Positions 24,481 to 44,900 of a stretch of 64,000 nt of DNA are shown one piece after another; the stretch's first letter is position 1, and every line of letters starts with the position of its first letter. Source of the stretch: Cloeon dipterum (lineage: Eukaryota > Arthropoda > Insecta > Ephemeroptera > Baetidae); the NCBI RefSeq assembly GCF_949628265.1, contig NC_088786.1, positions 30,773,681-30,837,680 of the forward strand, given 5' to 3'. The notes beneath the pieces were generated by a model. It did not search any database and was not told where the DNA came from. It worked only from the letters and a program-made list of their open reading frames with translations. Position numbers and translations under genes: made by a program.

Positions 24481-26992
24481 ATCGTATAGAGTTGAACCGC
24501 TAGATGGGCCTGAAAAGTTTCAAAACGCTCATTTACTACAGTTGAAATTAGATTCGCAAGTCGCAATCATATTAGGGTACAACAGTGTACAAAATTATGC
24601 AGCATATTCAACTTTTCACAACACGAAGTTAAAAGTGAAGGAAGAGGAATTTTCGGGAATTAATTAAATTAATATTTTTGGCTCAGAAAATCATAAACAT
24701 TAAATTATATTTATATTGTTATTACTTTTACATTTTTCAGAAGGGAGTTAAAATGTGTGCTACAATGTTAAATTTTTAAGGTGCATCAGGTTCATAATTT
24801 TTATTTTGAATAAATAACCAATTATGTTACTTCAATGTGGTGAATTTAATTAGATATTAAATTATTTTGTTCAGGTGGCTGAGTTCCAAAAATTTGGCAA
24901 TGAATGCCGGTTGTGGTTCATTATATCGTTAAATTATTCTAAAAATTTCCAAAATGAGCCAGGGTCACTCTCCTTCCAGCATGTATATCGCACAGTCTGC
25001 GCTGGCCAAGCAAATCGATTCTGCTCATCAGTGATCAAAATTCATAAAGTATAGTGAATGTTTTCATCCCGAATGACCATTGGGGCCGTAGTGATTCAAA
25101 AGCGTTTGAGCGGCAACTTCCGAAGTCCCACCCATGAGTAATGTGGGTGTGTTCATCGATTAGACACCTTTTCAAGCCCTCTTTGCCACCGCAGACAAAA
25201 TATAAGGCGGTGGCGAGGGGCGGGGGGCCTCTGAGTTAATGGGCTGGCGCACGGTTGAAGGCCCAGCTCCGCCCTGACTCTGCCGCGCACTTCGTCTCGT
25301 GGAGCAGGAAAACACGAGGCTGATACACTCCGAGAAACGACACAGCTCCGGCCAAGCTCCGGCAACGAGAGACACACAGCTCTGGCATCACCTAGAAGGA
25401 AAAAGAAATTTGGAATGAATATACGTTTATGTTAATAGAACAAGAACATGAAATAAACTTATCAATAGCTATAGCATAGCTTATTTTTGCGCTTAAAAAT
25501 TTATATATAAACTTAATATAAAAAGAGATATAGGGAGGGATTTGCTTTTTGTGACCTCATGCAGAGTCTATTGGGTCCCTTCGAATCCACATGATGTAAT
25601 CCTTAAAAAAATCATGTAATAGGCAGTTTTTTCAAGGTTTGACCCAAACCTTAAGACCTGTCGCTTCTGTAAGACTGATTTCGGAGTGGGTCCAGAATTG
25701 AAGCCGGACAGGAAATTGAATAGAAAAAATATCAGCATGATCTAAGTATGGATCTGTTTATATAAGCAGGAATCTGACCTATCACTTTTAAAGAAATTAA
25801 TCCACTCCAAACAATATCAAATTTCAAATGTCCCCTCATGTATTCCTCATGAAAGTTGGCATGAAAAATTTGAATTTAGGAACAACATGCTGTGATGCAA
25901 CCCCCATATCAAAACAAACCCACGTGGATTCAAGTCCAGCCTCCTAAGAAACTGTGGGTTTATCAAGACGTGTAAGGTGCAATAATTTATTTGATGAAGG
26001 GGTGTGCTTGGAGGCGAACCCGAGAGGGTTGTATTTTTCTGCGAACCCTCCCTTTATATCGCACCCTCAGTGGCACCCGGCGCTCAACCCCCGTGGAGCG
26101 ACCGCGAGTCTAGATCGGGGGCCGGACGGGGTGCATTTGAGTGTGTGTCTCCACCCTTGTTGCACCCCCGAAACAAGGGAGGCGACCCTCCCTCTATGCA
26201 GCTGAGGGCCGCAACGCTAGGGGTGCCAGTACTGTTGGTCTAAGGGGAGGTCTTTGCGAACCAGCTTGGTCTGAGGCCGCGCCGACCGGCCGCAGAGCAT
26301 CTGTTATTGCTTCGACGGCAACGCCCCAAAAATTTCCGACATAATTTTTACCTTTCAAAATTCTTGTTGATTGGGGTCAATTGAAATTATTTGAAGACTG
26401 GTGATGGATTTTTCACTTGCCGGAGTTTCCAAACCGGACATGCCACATAAATGTCAGAATTTCCAAACATCGAAGTGGCCTAGGGCGTTGAGAAATAGCA
26501 CGCCACCGTGCAAGTTATCATACGTGATTCAAAGCCATGGCTGAAAATAGGACTGGAATTTGAGAAAAAATCATGAAATAACCTATTCCAATAAATGTTT
26601 AAGTTCGACACGTGTAGTCACTGATGAATCTTGTTTCGCGCGCTTCGTATTGATTGCTCGCGCGGAGCAGCGCGGAGGGATACAACAATAAGCAGAGCAT
26701 CGCAAGCGGAGAGACCGACGATCTAGCAGTCGTGAGCACGCTGATCTCCACTTGGCCGAACAAAAAGCTTCGTTTCAGCCGAAATCGGCCTCTCTGTCGG
26801 CCGTGCGCTTCAATTTTACGTACAGTTGTTACACCCACTTTCATCCACGTAAGGTTCGGACGGACCACGTGTATTTTGGCGGCCAAATCGAGCAAAATTG
26901 GATCGAGGGCCGTCCAAACTGTAGGCAAGGCTTAATCATTCAGGGGGCGGGCGGTGTCGTCCGTTGTGGGAGTCTTTCATGTGTCCGTGAAT
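24481..26992. other. Intergenic region between G3P dehydrogenase and the Sp-factor gene
   Basis: No coding exon recognised. AT-rich DNA at 24540-25000 is followed by mixed-composition DNA. The part at about 26590-26990 is GC-richer with many CG dinucleotides and directly precedes the Sp-factor start codon, so it is the likely promoter and 5' UTR of that gene. Confidence 0.55.
25985..26340. other. GC-rich block of unknown origin, possible repeat fragment
   Basis: A sharply bounded GC-rich stretch with clusters of GGGGCC, CCCCCGTGG and GGCGAACCC in AT-rich surroundings. Short internal inverted matches occur (cgaacccgagaggg against gcgaaccctccct). No coding frame gives a recognisable protein. 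Its texture resembles the minisatellite block in the neighbouring intron, suggesting a shared repeat source, but I cannot identify a family. Confidence 0.4.
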
Positions 26993-33087
<6,095 letters not shown>

Positions 33088-33429
33088 AATCATCATGTCT
33101 CTTTTTCACGTTAGTGCTATCAATCAGGCAAGACGTTTCTTGTATTGTACATGACGTACCTTGTATCATAATGCAATGGCAACTGCAAATTCTACAACTG
33201 TTATAGAACTGTTACAAGATTTTGCTCTTTGATGCCCATTGCACTCTTGTTAGGAGTCTGAGGATTGTCTTGAAGACTTTCATACGCTTGTCCAATTTTA
33301 TCATTATTTTCCTCTTCAACCGGATGCCATTCATTCTTTTCCTACAATCATGTTTTTTCGCCCTCTTATATCTATATTTTTCACTACAGTAGCTTGTATA
33401 AGTTTTGTAATCAAAATCTGAAACTTATC

Positions 33430-33435
33430 AATAAA
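33430..33435 (+). terminator. Spps: Polyadenylation signal of the Sp-factor gene
   Basis: AATAAA about 340 bases after the stop codon, in a context (atcaataaaatc) matching the canonical hexamer. Confidence 0.6.
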
Positions 33436-36400
33436 ATCTAACAACGAAGTACAAATTTTACTCAAAGGACGGTTTAATTTATTTTTGTACAAAAATTAAT
33501 AATAGAAGTTCATGACAGAACAGAGAAGGAATCCTACATCAAGAGAGCCCAGCCAGTGCGCATGTGTGGAGGAAGGAAGGATGGGGAAGACTCAAGACAG
33601 GCTCAGGCTAGCAAGATCTTTCTCTGCTTTGCGACGTTCATTCACATTCAGTGTGGCCGCAGCCGCAGCACAAAACACTCAAAACACTGAAGGTATTGGG
33701 AGTTGGCTGGTGTTGCCGTAATCTGCCGGCTTAGATTCTCTTCGCCTAATTTTAGGTAAGCTTGCGTTTAAATTCTATTCTAACAACCCTACAACAACGA
33801 ACAAATTGACGCTTAAATCTTGCGTATAAATTTAGCAACTCTGGCTCCAAATTGTTTGTCACAAAACATACTATCATACATTATGTATACATAGTTTCGC
33901 ATGAATTTCAGCACCACTTATAAAACCTTCATATCATCTTCAAGACTGAAAATTTTGAAAAATCTGCATAAAATTAAATTTTATAATATAACACAGCGTA
34001 CATACTAAATAAATCAGAAAAATAAAGAGATCCGGCGATTTCAATGCTTGCAGCTTTGATCTTTTCGTTTACAAGTTTGATAAAATAACAATAAAATATG
34101 TAATCAGTAAAGGGGTGCCATTCTTATGTTTTTATGGTTTCTTTTGCGTCTCAATATCACGAAAACTTGGTTATTGTTTGTATTTGCATAATTTTATGTA
34201 ATACAGAGTCAAAATTTAATTCAATAGAATCGTGCATGTACAATTAAAAAACACTCTTCACTATACTATTATTTTCATAATTGGAAATGGAAAGAAATTA
34301 ATTAATAAATGCACACAAAGTATTTTGTAGTACTAAAACAGCAATACAATAAAATATATTATTTTGAATAAAAAGATATGAATTCAATCAATTCTCGTCG
34401 CACTGCGATTGAGTCCTTTGACGCGCACATAAATAAAGTAGCAAGTTAATTTTAAATTTTTTATTAGATCCTCGTTAATGCCGTCAGGAACATTAAAATA
34501 CTGTTGGCCGTTTTTATCATCTCTACTCTCTTGGTATATCAAATGAATTATTTTATTACTTTGCTAACTATCCTCCACATTCTCCTGACATCGAGCATAA
34601 GTAAGAGCATATTCAATAACTAATTACCAGCTGCAAGTTTTAATGTTATGGGTTAAGGCAAGAGTGCGAGATCAATGAGATCATGCGCGACCTTGACGCG
34701 GACCACCGGCACCGACAGTCGCATGATCACAATAATACCAAAGTGATGTGAAGTCCGGAAATCAAACAGCACATTATTTGGTGCTGGATTTTATTTCACG
34801 CGGTGCGGTCCAGCACACCGTGATGCGCACGCAGAACGTCACTAAAACGCGGAGAGCGATAAACAGTCATGAGCGAGGGACACATCAGCACACTACTCTT
34901 CATCATTTCTGCAACTTTGTGCTTTCATTACAGTGCGTGCAATTAGGACATTGCAGTTTCAATATATAGCTAACCAAGTGCCTATACTCTTTTTCTTGTC
35001 TCTGACTAACTGACAGTGCTGAGATTTCTCGCGGCCGTGAACCTCGGAGCTCAGAGCGTCGCAGTGTTTTTCGCAGTACTTTATATTGTGCACCACTCTT
35101 CGTCTCCACTCATTTGTTTCGTTTTGAGTGACAGCTTAATAGCAAAGACGTATACGTGATTAAATTTATTCCAGAGATCAGCAGCAGCCACGCACTCAGC
35201 TGCAGGTAATTAGCGTTCCTTTTATCAGGAAAAATATATCTCTGTGCTGCATAATACCGCAGCCATTTAAATGTGCTGAAGTGCAAACCCTTCGTCCTTC
35301 AAACGTTAATGTTTATTTACACGTTTCCATATTACAATTGACACGTGCGTTTCTAATGAAGACAGTAAGGTGATTGGTGACCCTGTTCGTAACAGAGACT
35401 TTGTGTATGATTTTTAATTAATTGCCCGCAAATTCAAGTATTTTAAATTCTTCAAATTGGCAAAGCTTGAAATTTTGGCTACAAAACCTGTTAATTTTTG
35501 CAACTTGAATTCCATACTCGCGCAAATTTTTTTGTTTTAAAAACTGTCCCAGGCCTAAAAATAAAATATAGTGTATTGAGAAAAAAAATACAAATTTTCC
35601 GTCCAAATCATAAATTTTTACAACATGTATTTTAAATCTAACGTGGAAATTTAACTCTGTATACAGTTAGGTAATTGCAAATTCTATGAGGAAAAATTAA
35701 ATTACCCGTTCTCATACTGTACAGCAGCTGTTTCGTCTCCACAGCCCTCATCAGCAGTACTTTAACCTCCAAAAAGAAATTCATAACCGCAGTACGAGAA
35801 CGCGTTATTTAATTATTTCCTCATAGAATTTTTTGCTATTAACTAACTGTACAGAATTAATTTTCCTCACAAACCAAAGCCATTCAGTTTTTCTTAAATT
35901 TAAAGATTAAACCTGTGTGTGTGTTTCTTTCTTTGTCTTATAATTCGTGTAATTTAAAAAGAGCCGGTTTGCTAACAGGACAAAATATTTAGCTGATTGT
36001 GAGGCTGACGAAAATTGCATTTGCCGTTCTTTTTTGTCCTCCTCTAAAATTATCAGAGCTTGTCACCAAAACAAGCACGCGCGCCGATGTACGATCTTTT
36101 CGTTTCGATCTCTCTTGGCTGGGCTCCACAGTGAAGGCGAAGAGCAGGCGTTGACACTGCGCCTGCTGTCGTGAGAGAGAAACACGTACTATTATTATTT
36201 TTGAAGCTGAAAGGAGATGCATCCTCTCTCTTTCTGCCTGGAATTGTGATTTTCATTCGCACTGCTGATTGGAAACAAATGACCATGGTATTCGGTCCTG
36301 TGCATCTGTCGGTCAGTGCCTGACACACTCGGTCCTTTTCTTCTCTCGCGCTTCCAACTCTGTGCGAGAAAGAACACCTGGGTTGCTAACTCGCCTTAAG

Positions 36401-38982
36401 AAAAAAGCGTTTAGCTTCGGTTTTTGCCTGCATTTTGCATTTTCGAGGCCACCACAGTGAGGGGGATAAATTACAGTAAGTGATTTAAGGATTTATGAGA
36501 CTCTTGGAGACGGCGACCTGTTGTCTTTAACAATAAGTGCTAACAAATCAGGAATTCAATATTAAAATTTAGTCATTTTTAATGGCTGAATGTCAGTGAA
36601 AAATTTCCTCAATGCATGGCCTTAGTCTTAAGTTATCTTTTCATAAAATGCACTGATCATGATTTAAAATTATTTATTAACTAACAACACTTAAACTCCA
36701 TCGCTAAATTTTTGACTATCTTGCTCTTACATACTATTTTAGCAACATAATTTTTGTATCGGCTTTAATTTGAACGACTACAAATATTCCATTTATTGGA
36801 GTTAACGGTTCTAAAGTTTTTGGCCGTTAACTTTAAGTATAATCAATGAATTTTTAAAAAATGCACATAATAATAAAGCAATATTATGCTGCATGGTGAT
36901 TTTCTGTGTCGTGTCTTCATCCACTCGTGCCTTTCTTTTCTAACTGGATTGATAAACGCTCGTTCAAGCTGTGCAAAGCGTGTCTGATGGAAAAATAATC
37001 CCCTGCGACGTGCGACTTTTTCTCTCCCACATGTTCTTTTCTGACATTCGCGCCGCGTGCATTTTTAATGCCAGCGTGTCTTTGTCTACGCTCTGCCAGC
37101 TTTGTATTTTGATAATTCCCTTTCTCAGCATTGTTCCTGGAGTAATGACCTTTTTTCAAGCCCTTTTTAAGTGCGTAAAGTGCTTTGCATTTTCGGAGAT
37201 GCCATTGTTTGCACTCGTTGATAAGCGATATATTATAATACACACACGAGGAATGACCTAACCGCGAAATTGGTGCACAGAATTGTTTTATCAACACGTC
37301 ACTGGGAAACATCTTAACTCCCATAATTATTTTTTTTCATACTACTTGCGTGTGATGTGCAAATTGGAGATTTATATACATAATTATGTCGTAACACTGC
37401 TAATTTTAAGTTGTTTACAGTTTAATACAAAGCAACCAGCTGTCTCATCGTACAATTAAGAGCTGTAACTTGAAATTTTGGTTTTATTTTTTGTTTCGAA
37501 AATTTTTGTAAAATTTTGTGGCCCGTATGCGTATTATTTTAAAACTCAAATAATATCACAAATACAATGCAGGCAGCAAGTTAAGTATTGGATTCTCTCA
37601 TCATTCAGTCAATTATATTTAGACAAAAAAAACACCATCTCACATGTCTGCGCAAAAAACCATATAAATTTCAATTCCTTTATAGTTGTGTTATTTAAAG
37701 AAAAATCACTGAGGTTTAACTCCTGTTCAGTGCGTTGGCTCACTCTGTATAAAGAAATTCAATCAAACTCTCTGAGAAAAAAAAATTTGATTCCAAGTCA
37801 GGATGAAATAAGCAATTATTTATCCTTTTCGAGTGATTTTCTCACAATTTTAAAGAGCTGAGTTTCGCATGCGTGAAAAGAGCGTGACGGAAAAAATTAA
37901 AGGTGAATTGCAAACGCCGCCGGGTTCTCTTCTCTCGCGGCACTTGCAGTCCGCAGCTTCTTTCTGCTCTGCTCACTATCCATCATAAAAGCGAGTGGCG
38001 GCAGGATATATAGGAGGCTGAACCTTTTTGCCAGGGGTCACAAACACACACACTCAAATCGGCGGATGTGTCTACCGGTATTTAAAACGCTGAGCAGCAA
38101 TTCACGATGCAAAACGTGCAGCGATCAAATAACCTCGGAAGACGTTCATTCGCAGACTGAATTTAAAAATGCCGGATGAACATTTAAAGTGGTTTGCCAA
38201 ATTTATTTTGAACCAATAAATATCAAATTTTATCTACATTTTCACCGTTTTTATCACAAACGAGAGAGTTTAAAACAAGAATTTATTGCTCCATGCATTC
38301 ATGAACGTTAAATCTGATAATTTATTAAAAAAATTTCGCCGCATGCTAAGTTTTTAAGCGTGCGGGCACACATAAAAAAGATTCTAAGATTATTGAAAGT
38401 TCGACGACCCATGTTGTTTTTTCCTCGTTATACAAGGGTTTAAATTACACGCTAAGAAAATGTTATTAAGCGGGCGTTCTTATAACAAGAAATGCAGAAT
38501 ATAAACCGCTGCTAAAATAAATGAAACAACTCTCGTTTAGAGCATTTATTCGTGATTATTGTAATATGTAGTTGCACCGTCAGGCGTGGCAGCTTGGAGA
38601 GCTTCCTGGAAAACAATTATCAAAAGTGAGAAATCAACTTTGGTAAACTAAGAGGGACTCTTTTTCATCGCACTTTATTGCTTTGTAATATTTCGCTCCT
38701 CTTACCGACGTCAGCAGGAGGCAATTATCGCGCTCAGTGAATTCTCTGTGTTGCACTAACTGCATTTTTTAGACAATTACTCCGGACCACACGTACACAA
38801 TATATTTGTCTGCTGAGCAGAACCTCAACCTTTTCATTTTTCACAGGAGATGCAGTAATCAGGAAGCTAGCCGAAAACCGCACGGGAGCTCAGAGTGAAC
38901 GACACCACGCCACGATCTAAGGGGATATTGACGGAAGTGGCCATTTCGATCGTCTGCTATTTTGCTAAACGTGCCTAGCAAG
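33436..38982. other. Long intergenic and putative 5' regulatory region
   Basis: No coding exon recognised. AT-rich DNA dominates, with GC-richer patches at about 34990-35110, 36020-36340 and 37900-38160 that could be promoter or leader exons of the FN3/ZP-N gene. A TATA-like ggatatatagga lies near 38005. The sequence just before the start codon (38860-38982) is probably 5' UTR. None of this can be settled without transcripts. Confidence 0.45.
35656..35855. repeat. MITE-like element with about 60 bp imperfect terminal inverted repeats
   Basis: The left end (tctgtatacagttagg, then tctatgaggaaa and cgttctcatactg) is matched in reverse complement by the right end (cagtacgagaacg, then tttcctcataga and taactaactgtacaga). 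The arms at about 35656-35719 and 35792-35855 flank a spacer of about 70 bp. No coding capacity. Size and structure fit a short non-autonomous DNA transposon or a hairpin-forming transcript. No clear target duplication was seen. Confidence 0.7.
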
Positions 38983-41900
38983 ATGAAGTGGGTGTTCATT
39001 ACTCATTTCCTCACCTTCGCGGCACTCAATTCTGCGACAAAAGGTAAGGCCGCAGAAATTTCTACCACCCAAAAAATTAGTTTTAATTTTCAGAAAAATT
39101 GGAATATATATAGAGATAAGAGAAAATGCAAAACTTGACATGATGACAAAATTTAAAATCCCCCTTTGAAATTTATCAAAATTAAGACACATATTAAGAT
39201 AACTTAGCGGTAACTCATTATCATCCATCTTCGTCTGGATTTTATTTTATTCCGTCAAGGCTTTTGTTTAAAAGAAGCTGCTCAAGAATATTATTTATGA
39301 ATTATGAGCATTATTAGAATCTGAAACGGTACAAATCCCGCACAAGTGAAAATAATGTGCGGAATTGTTGAATGCACATTCACACTCCAGCGCATGGTTG
39401 CAGTGCTCTTACACTGCAACAAAGTAATTTGTCCTTGAGCTCTACAATCGATAATTAAGTTTTAATGGTCAGCTTCGAGCGGTGACCAATTAACTGAAGC
39501 ATTACATGGTGCGTGAGGGAGAATAAAAGAGAGATTATATATGTGAAGTGCAGTGACTTCCTGCTCTGCACCGACTATATAAATGCGATTGAAAAGTCAT
39601 GTTTGCTCGGGGATATATGACGGTGAATGCGGAGGCGCCTGTAACGGCTGTAACGTCTTTTCTCACAAAATCCAGCGTCACCTCACAATCAGCGGATTAA
39701 TGCAGCAGCACCGGCACCTATAGCGGAGCAAGTGCTTCAATAGCATAATCATCAAAGCAGTTTGTTATAAAATAGACACAAAAGTGCACATCACCGCGCT
39801 TATTATCTCATTTTGCTAGGAGCCGCAGGAGGAAGATACGGCACGTCTTTCGTGCAGAAAAGCCCGTCCTGTTAGTTCTCTCATTACTCTTGAAGCCTCG
39901 AAAGAAGTCATGATGCTCGAATTTTCACTCGCAGCCGTTATCTCGTTCTTCATTATTCTGCCGTGTGTATGTGTAGCATTTCAAGTAAATCCCAGCACAA
40001 TCCGATGAAAAAATTGTCTGGCGGTAGTTAAAAATTCTCTTCATCATCTATAAGAAAAAAATGACCCAAAGATGATTTGCTATTTGAATTGATATTATAA
40101 TTTCGTACGTTGATATCTTATTGAATACGTGTAGTCTAAATTTTTCTCTAAATTTTGAGGCAAACGCAATTCTTTAAAAATTCCTTTGACATGGTGATCG
40201 GTTTTGGCAGTGTAATTTTTGAAGCTGATAAGTAGAGCTTCTTAAATTCAATTTCATGCTCTCTTCACGGCTAATTTTCTCGTAAAATTGTTTTTTACGT
40301 CAGGCACATTTTGAGTGAAACGTTAATTTCCTCCTGCTATCAGCACGACTCAGAATTTTCGTTTACGTTCTCTCCATACTCTCATAGCGGCCCTGACCAA
40401 TTTAATGCTGCTCTAGATTTTTACAGTTCTTCGTAGTGTGATTTCGATCTCAAACTTGCTCGCGTGCACACTTCCGCTGTAAAAGCGCAGGCGATGAAAT
40501 AACGTAAACACGCGTTGGATTTTGACTATAACTTTAAAGCAGAAAGCTTCAAGAGAAGAGATAATTAAATTGCCCTTTGTCCGGATATAACCCAAAACAC
40601 GGCCGCAAAGGAGGATATTTAAGACAATGGTTCTGTGCGCCTTTAATTACGAGTGTATAAAATTACGTGGGATATTTTGAGAGCGTGATTGATAATCATT
40701 GAGTAATACTTATAAATGAGAATGTATAAACCTACTTATTAAGTAATTGAAGTTGTATGTGAATGAGGGAATTATGCTGTGTGATTTTCATTGGTGTACA
40801 ACAAATATTTTCATTTTCATTCATTTAAATTTAATGAATCCCTCTTATGCACTGCATTATTTAACTCATCTCTAAGTCAGGTCAAGGTGTACGCCTCTAT
40901 GCAGAATTAATAATCCGAAATATTATGGAAAGCCGGAGAAATATCGTAAAATTTACCTTGGGATAAATTTGATAGCAAAACTAGATAAGCGCGGCCACTA
41001 ATTAAAATTCTGATCTGATGGTCGATTACTTGCATCGTTTGAAGCCGGTCCAAATGTCCACTAAAGCGTGGCTTTGCGCGTTTACCCGTGAATGATGCGC
41101 GTTGAGCCTTTGCACACATCAATGCTTTTATTGTCCATATCTATATGCAAATCGTGTGTTCCGCTGATTGGTAAAGAGATACAACATAACCGATAAGAAA
41201 ATTACACGCTAATTATTTAACTGAAATGCTCTGAAAAACACTATGCTCTCGATTTACATATGGTACAAAGAGACGGTGCAGTATAGAAAGAAAGAAAATC
41301 CATTTCAACAGGATCATCCTGGATTAAAAAAGTAATTTAGCGATAGCTACTGTTCTTGACCGCGGGAAGACGTGAGATTGGTGAAAGAAGGAGTTTCAGA
41401 AGCAGTGGCATTTAAATTGAATTGTGCATTGATTCGTGTAATTTTATGATCTGAGAAATATTTTTTATTCTTGTTTTTTTTATTGAACACATGCGTTTGA
41501 TCTGTTATTCTGTACAAAAAATTTTAACCTTATTTTACAATCTGTACTGTCAGAGGCCTAATTGTTATTAAAAATACGGCAAAAAAAATTGTGCTCTGAA
41601 CCGCTAGTTTCCGTAAATTTACACATGAGGGGTCGATACTCTAATACTCGTCGTTAAAATGTATTTCTTGCCAGAAGCCAGAAGCGAAATTAAAGATGAT
41701 GGCGTTGAAAAGTAATGTACGAGCCAAGCAAGCAGAAAAGTGCATGTCTGGTGCGTTGTTTCAGAGAGTCACTTACCTTTTCTCTTCTCAAGTGAGGAAC
41801 ATTAAAATGTGGTCTAACGTGTGCTGGAATTTCATGTACATAATTTTTTGCCACTCACCAGTTTTACTTTCGTGTAAAAGCAGAGCGCAATGCTCCTTTG

Positions 41901-44900
41901 GGAAAATCACAAGATTCACAAGGGCAACAACTGCCTCTGAACGAGAATTTATCCAAACGGCAAAAAATGGTATCTACAACATGAAAGCAGATTAATAACT
42001 AGAGTTTTGCTGTAAATTTTTAACATTAATTTAGAATATGACAGAGAAAATATCAAACTCTCAAATCGAAAAATATGTATTTTTCCAATTTATATTATTT
42101 AGTCGATCTTGTGCTACATTCAATCCAATTTAAGTATATTTTAATAGACCGTGTAAGAGTATTTGAAGAATGCGCAGTTCGTTGGCCTGTGTTAAAATTT
42201 TTCGAAAATATAAAAGAACAATTTTATTTCAACGTAGAGCAATTTAATTTTCGCTGCGCGTCGTTAGACACAAAAGCAATCAAACTGCGTGCAGCAAACA
42301 GACCATTAGCCGTCAAGTGGAGAAGCATGCAAGGTTAGAGTGTATACTATGCACTCAATTACTCGTCGTGCACACTCTAATAGTCGCGACGAGCAGCTTC
42401 CCTTCGTTTTGATCTCGCCTGTTCTGCCACTCAGTCAATGTGTCACGCGAAACAATCTTATAGTTCAAACAATAAAACTGTGCCGCGCAAAAGTCGCCGT
42501 CGTCTGTCGAGGATCAAAAACACGTCTGCGAGTACAGTTTCGGAGACAGCAGCAATCGCCTTTCCCAATAATGAAATCGCGGCCAAAGCAAAATAATGAT
42601 CCTTTGTCCAACTCCGCGTTCCGCGTACAGCTTGCGTCTCTGCTTCACTCTGAATACAAAGAATTGATCATTCAGAGCGACATGCCACATTCAATGAGGG
42701 GCGGGATGTGTGTGTGTGTGTGTGTATAGTGTGCAGGGCACAAAATAAATAAAAGAGTGCAGTGTAAATGTGGGTCGTTAGATGCGAACGAACTCACCAA
42801 ACTAAAACTGAGCCATTCCTTGCACTTCCCTATCCTGACTCATCACCAGAAATGTGCGCAGGTCGTTAAACTTTTAATTATGAAAATGTTATCAATGAAT
42901 TTTTCCAAATAATGTACAAGAAAAATAATTCGTGAACCAGCTGATGAAATTTAAAAGAATTTCGAAAGTTATTTGAAAATATTACGATTCACTATGGAAT
43001 ACGATAAATTTTTACTTTTACTTTATCAATACTTTTCAATGAATTTTGCATGGTCAAAATCAAAGAAATTATCTCTCAATCCATTTACTTTCAAATTTTC
43101 ACCAATTTCACTAATTCGCTTCATATGGACAATTCAATTATTGAATGTATTTAGTTTTAATTAGCGTTCTATATTTATGATTGTTACACTTTCCAACCTA
43201 TACTAATAACGCTACTTTTTCGTTATGCTCTACTAGTCTTTGGCGTCTTTATTCCCACGATTCCCACATTAAACTATTAATCCACGCGCACGGTTTCCTC
43301 TATTCTCTCATCGCAAATAATAGAGATCTTGGTTTTCTGACGATTATGACAAACAGTTATCACGAGTAGAGATTCTGCTGCTCGCATAATATATATGCAT
43401 TTGTCACAGTGGCGATGGACTTTAATGGATTTTTTTACACGCTCAGCGGGATTAGCAGGTTTTGATCAGCTCTAATTAACTTGCTTCGCTCCTATTTGCT
43501 TATTTGCTGCCGTCCAGAAATGCTAAGAATCAAGCTTTGCAAATTCCAAGCTTGCTCCCATAATTTAAATTAGGTGTTAATTTTTACAAAGCAACAGTTT
43601 AAAGCAGCTAAATTAGATATAGGGAAAATAACAAAAATTTTAATTAAAATCCCTTTTTACTTAAAACTAATTTAAGAGTATCTTTTTCATTTCTGTAATA
43701 CGGAATTCTGTGCCACCATATTAGCTAAATCGAATTTCTAATTCATTTGAAAATATCGGAAATCTATCAAAAAATTTTGAAATAATTTTTTATTCTCTTG
43801 TTTCATTTTAGGTGAGGATTTGGAGGTAAATCCTGACTTCCGCAGCGTTGTCCTGCAATGGGGAAGCACCCCTGAATTGAGAGACCAAGTTGAATCCGTG
43901 GAAAGAGTCGGCAAAGTGCTTGTATCCTATTGCGAACTGCAGGCCTGGGGAACCCAGAGGTGCAGGGAAAAGGTGAGAAAATTAATCCGAATAATGTACA
44001 AGAAAATTAATCAATCCGTAAACCAGCCGATGAAATTTTAAAGATTATTGAAAGTTAATTTGAAAATATTACGATTCGCTATGAAATTCTAGTTCCGTGT
44101 CCACCACTCATTTACTCTCAAAATTATAATGTTGTAGATTTTATTATTAAAATTTACAAAATGTATTATAAGGTATTAGTTAGAACGCTGTAGTGATTAT
44201 TTGAAGTGCCTACTGCCGCGCTCTACCTGTGACTCATCTCTCCGTACTGCAATGGGAAGGGAGCAACGATTGGCGCTTGCAGCGCTGCCGTGGCCAGCGT
44301 TGAAATCAGAGAGAAATATTGCCTCTTAATTTGAGTAGAAAAAGCTGAATATAAAATCGTGCATAATTAGAAAATGAATTTTATTTAATTCAAAATTTGG
44401 AAATAACTTAGATAAAATGAGTAATGAAAACAAATTAGTTGATCCGATTCAGTGAAACTAAGCATCGTTTGAAAACTCTAGCATAGCGCGACGCGAAGTT
44501 TGCTTTTTGTTCACAGTGGGTTTCTATACTAAACCATGATGAAGTTAGCTTTGCGCAGTGGCATTATCGTACCCAATGAGGTTTTACCGAGGGGCGATTA
44601 TTGCTAGTTGAAAACTAATCCCAATACCCCGTCTAGTCCTCATGAAATACTGAGGGCTAAGACAATTTTTGAATGACCCTACCGGGTCTAATGATTAAAC
44701 CCAATAATAGCCCTTGTCCCCTCAAGCTGAAGAGCACTCTGTGGATACAGATGATGCTTTTTAGATCTAAATTCCCGATTGTGACTTACACAATTATTAT
44801 TCGCCAGATATGAGTGATAGTCTGGGAAGATGCGTGATTTTTCCGTAAAGTTCACTTAACCGATTTTTTACATTCCCTACTCTCATCCCATGAAGTCAAA

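Noticed and set aside
44547-44690. U4 copy as a processed pseudogene
   Set aside because: No poly-A tail. All stems pair through compensatory substitutions, and the Sm site and kink-turn are intact, so decay is unlikely.
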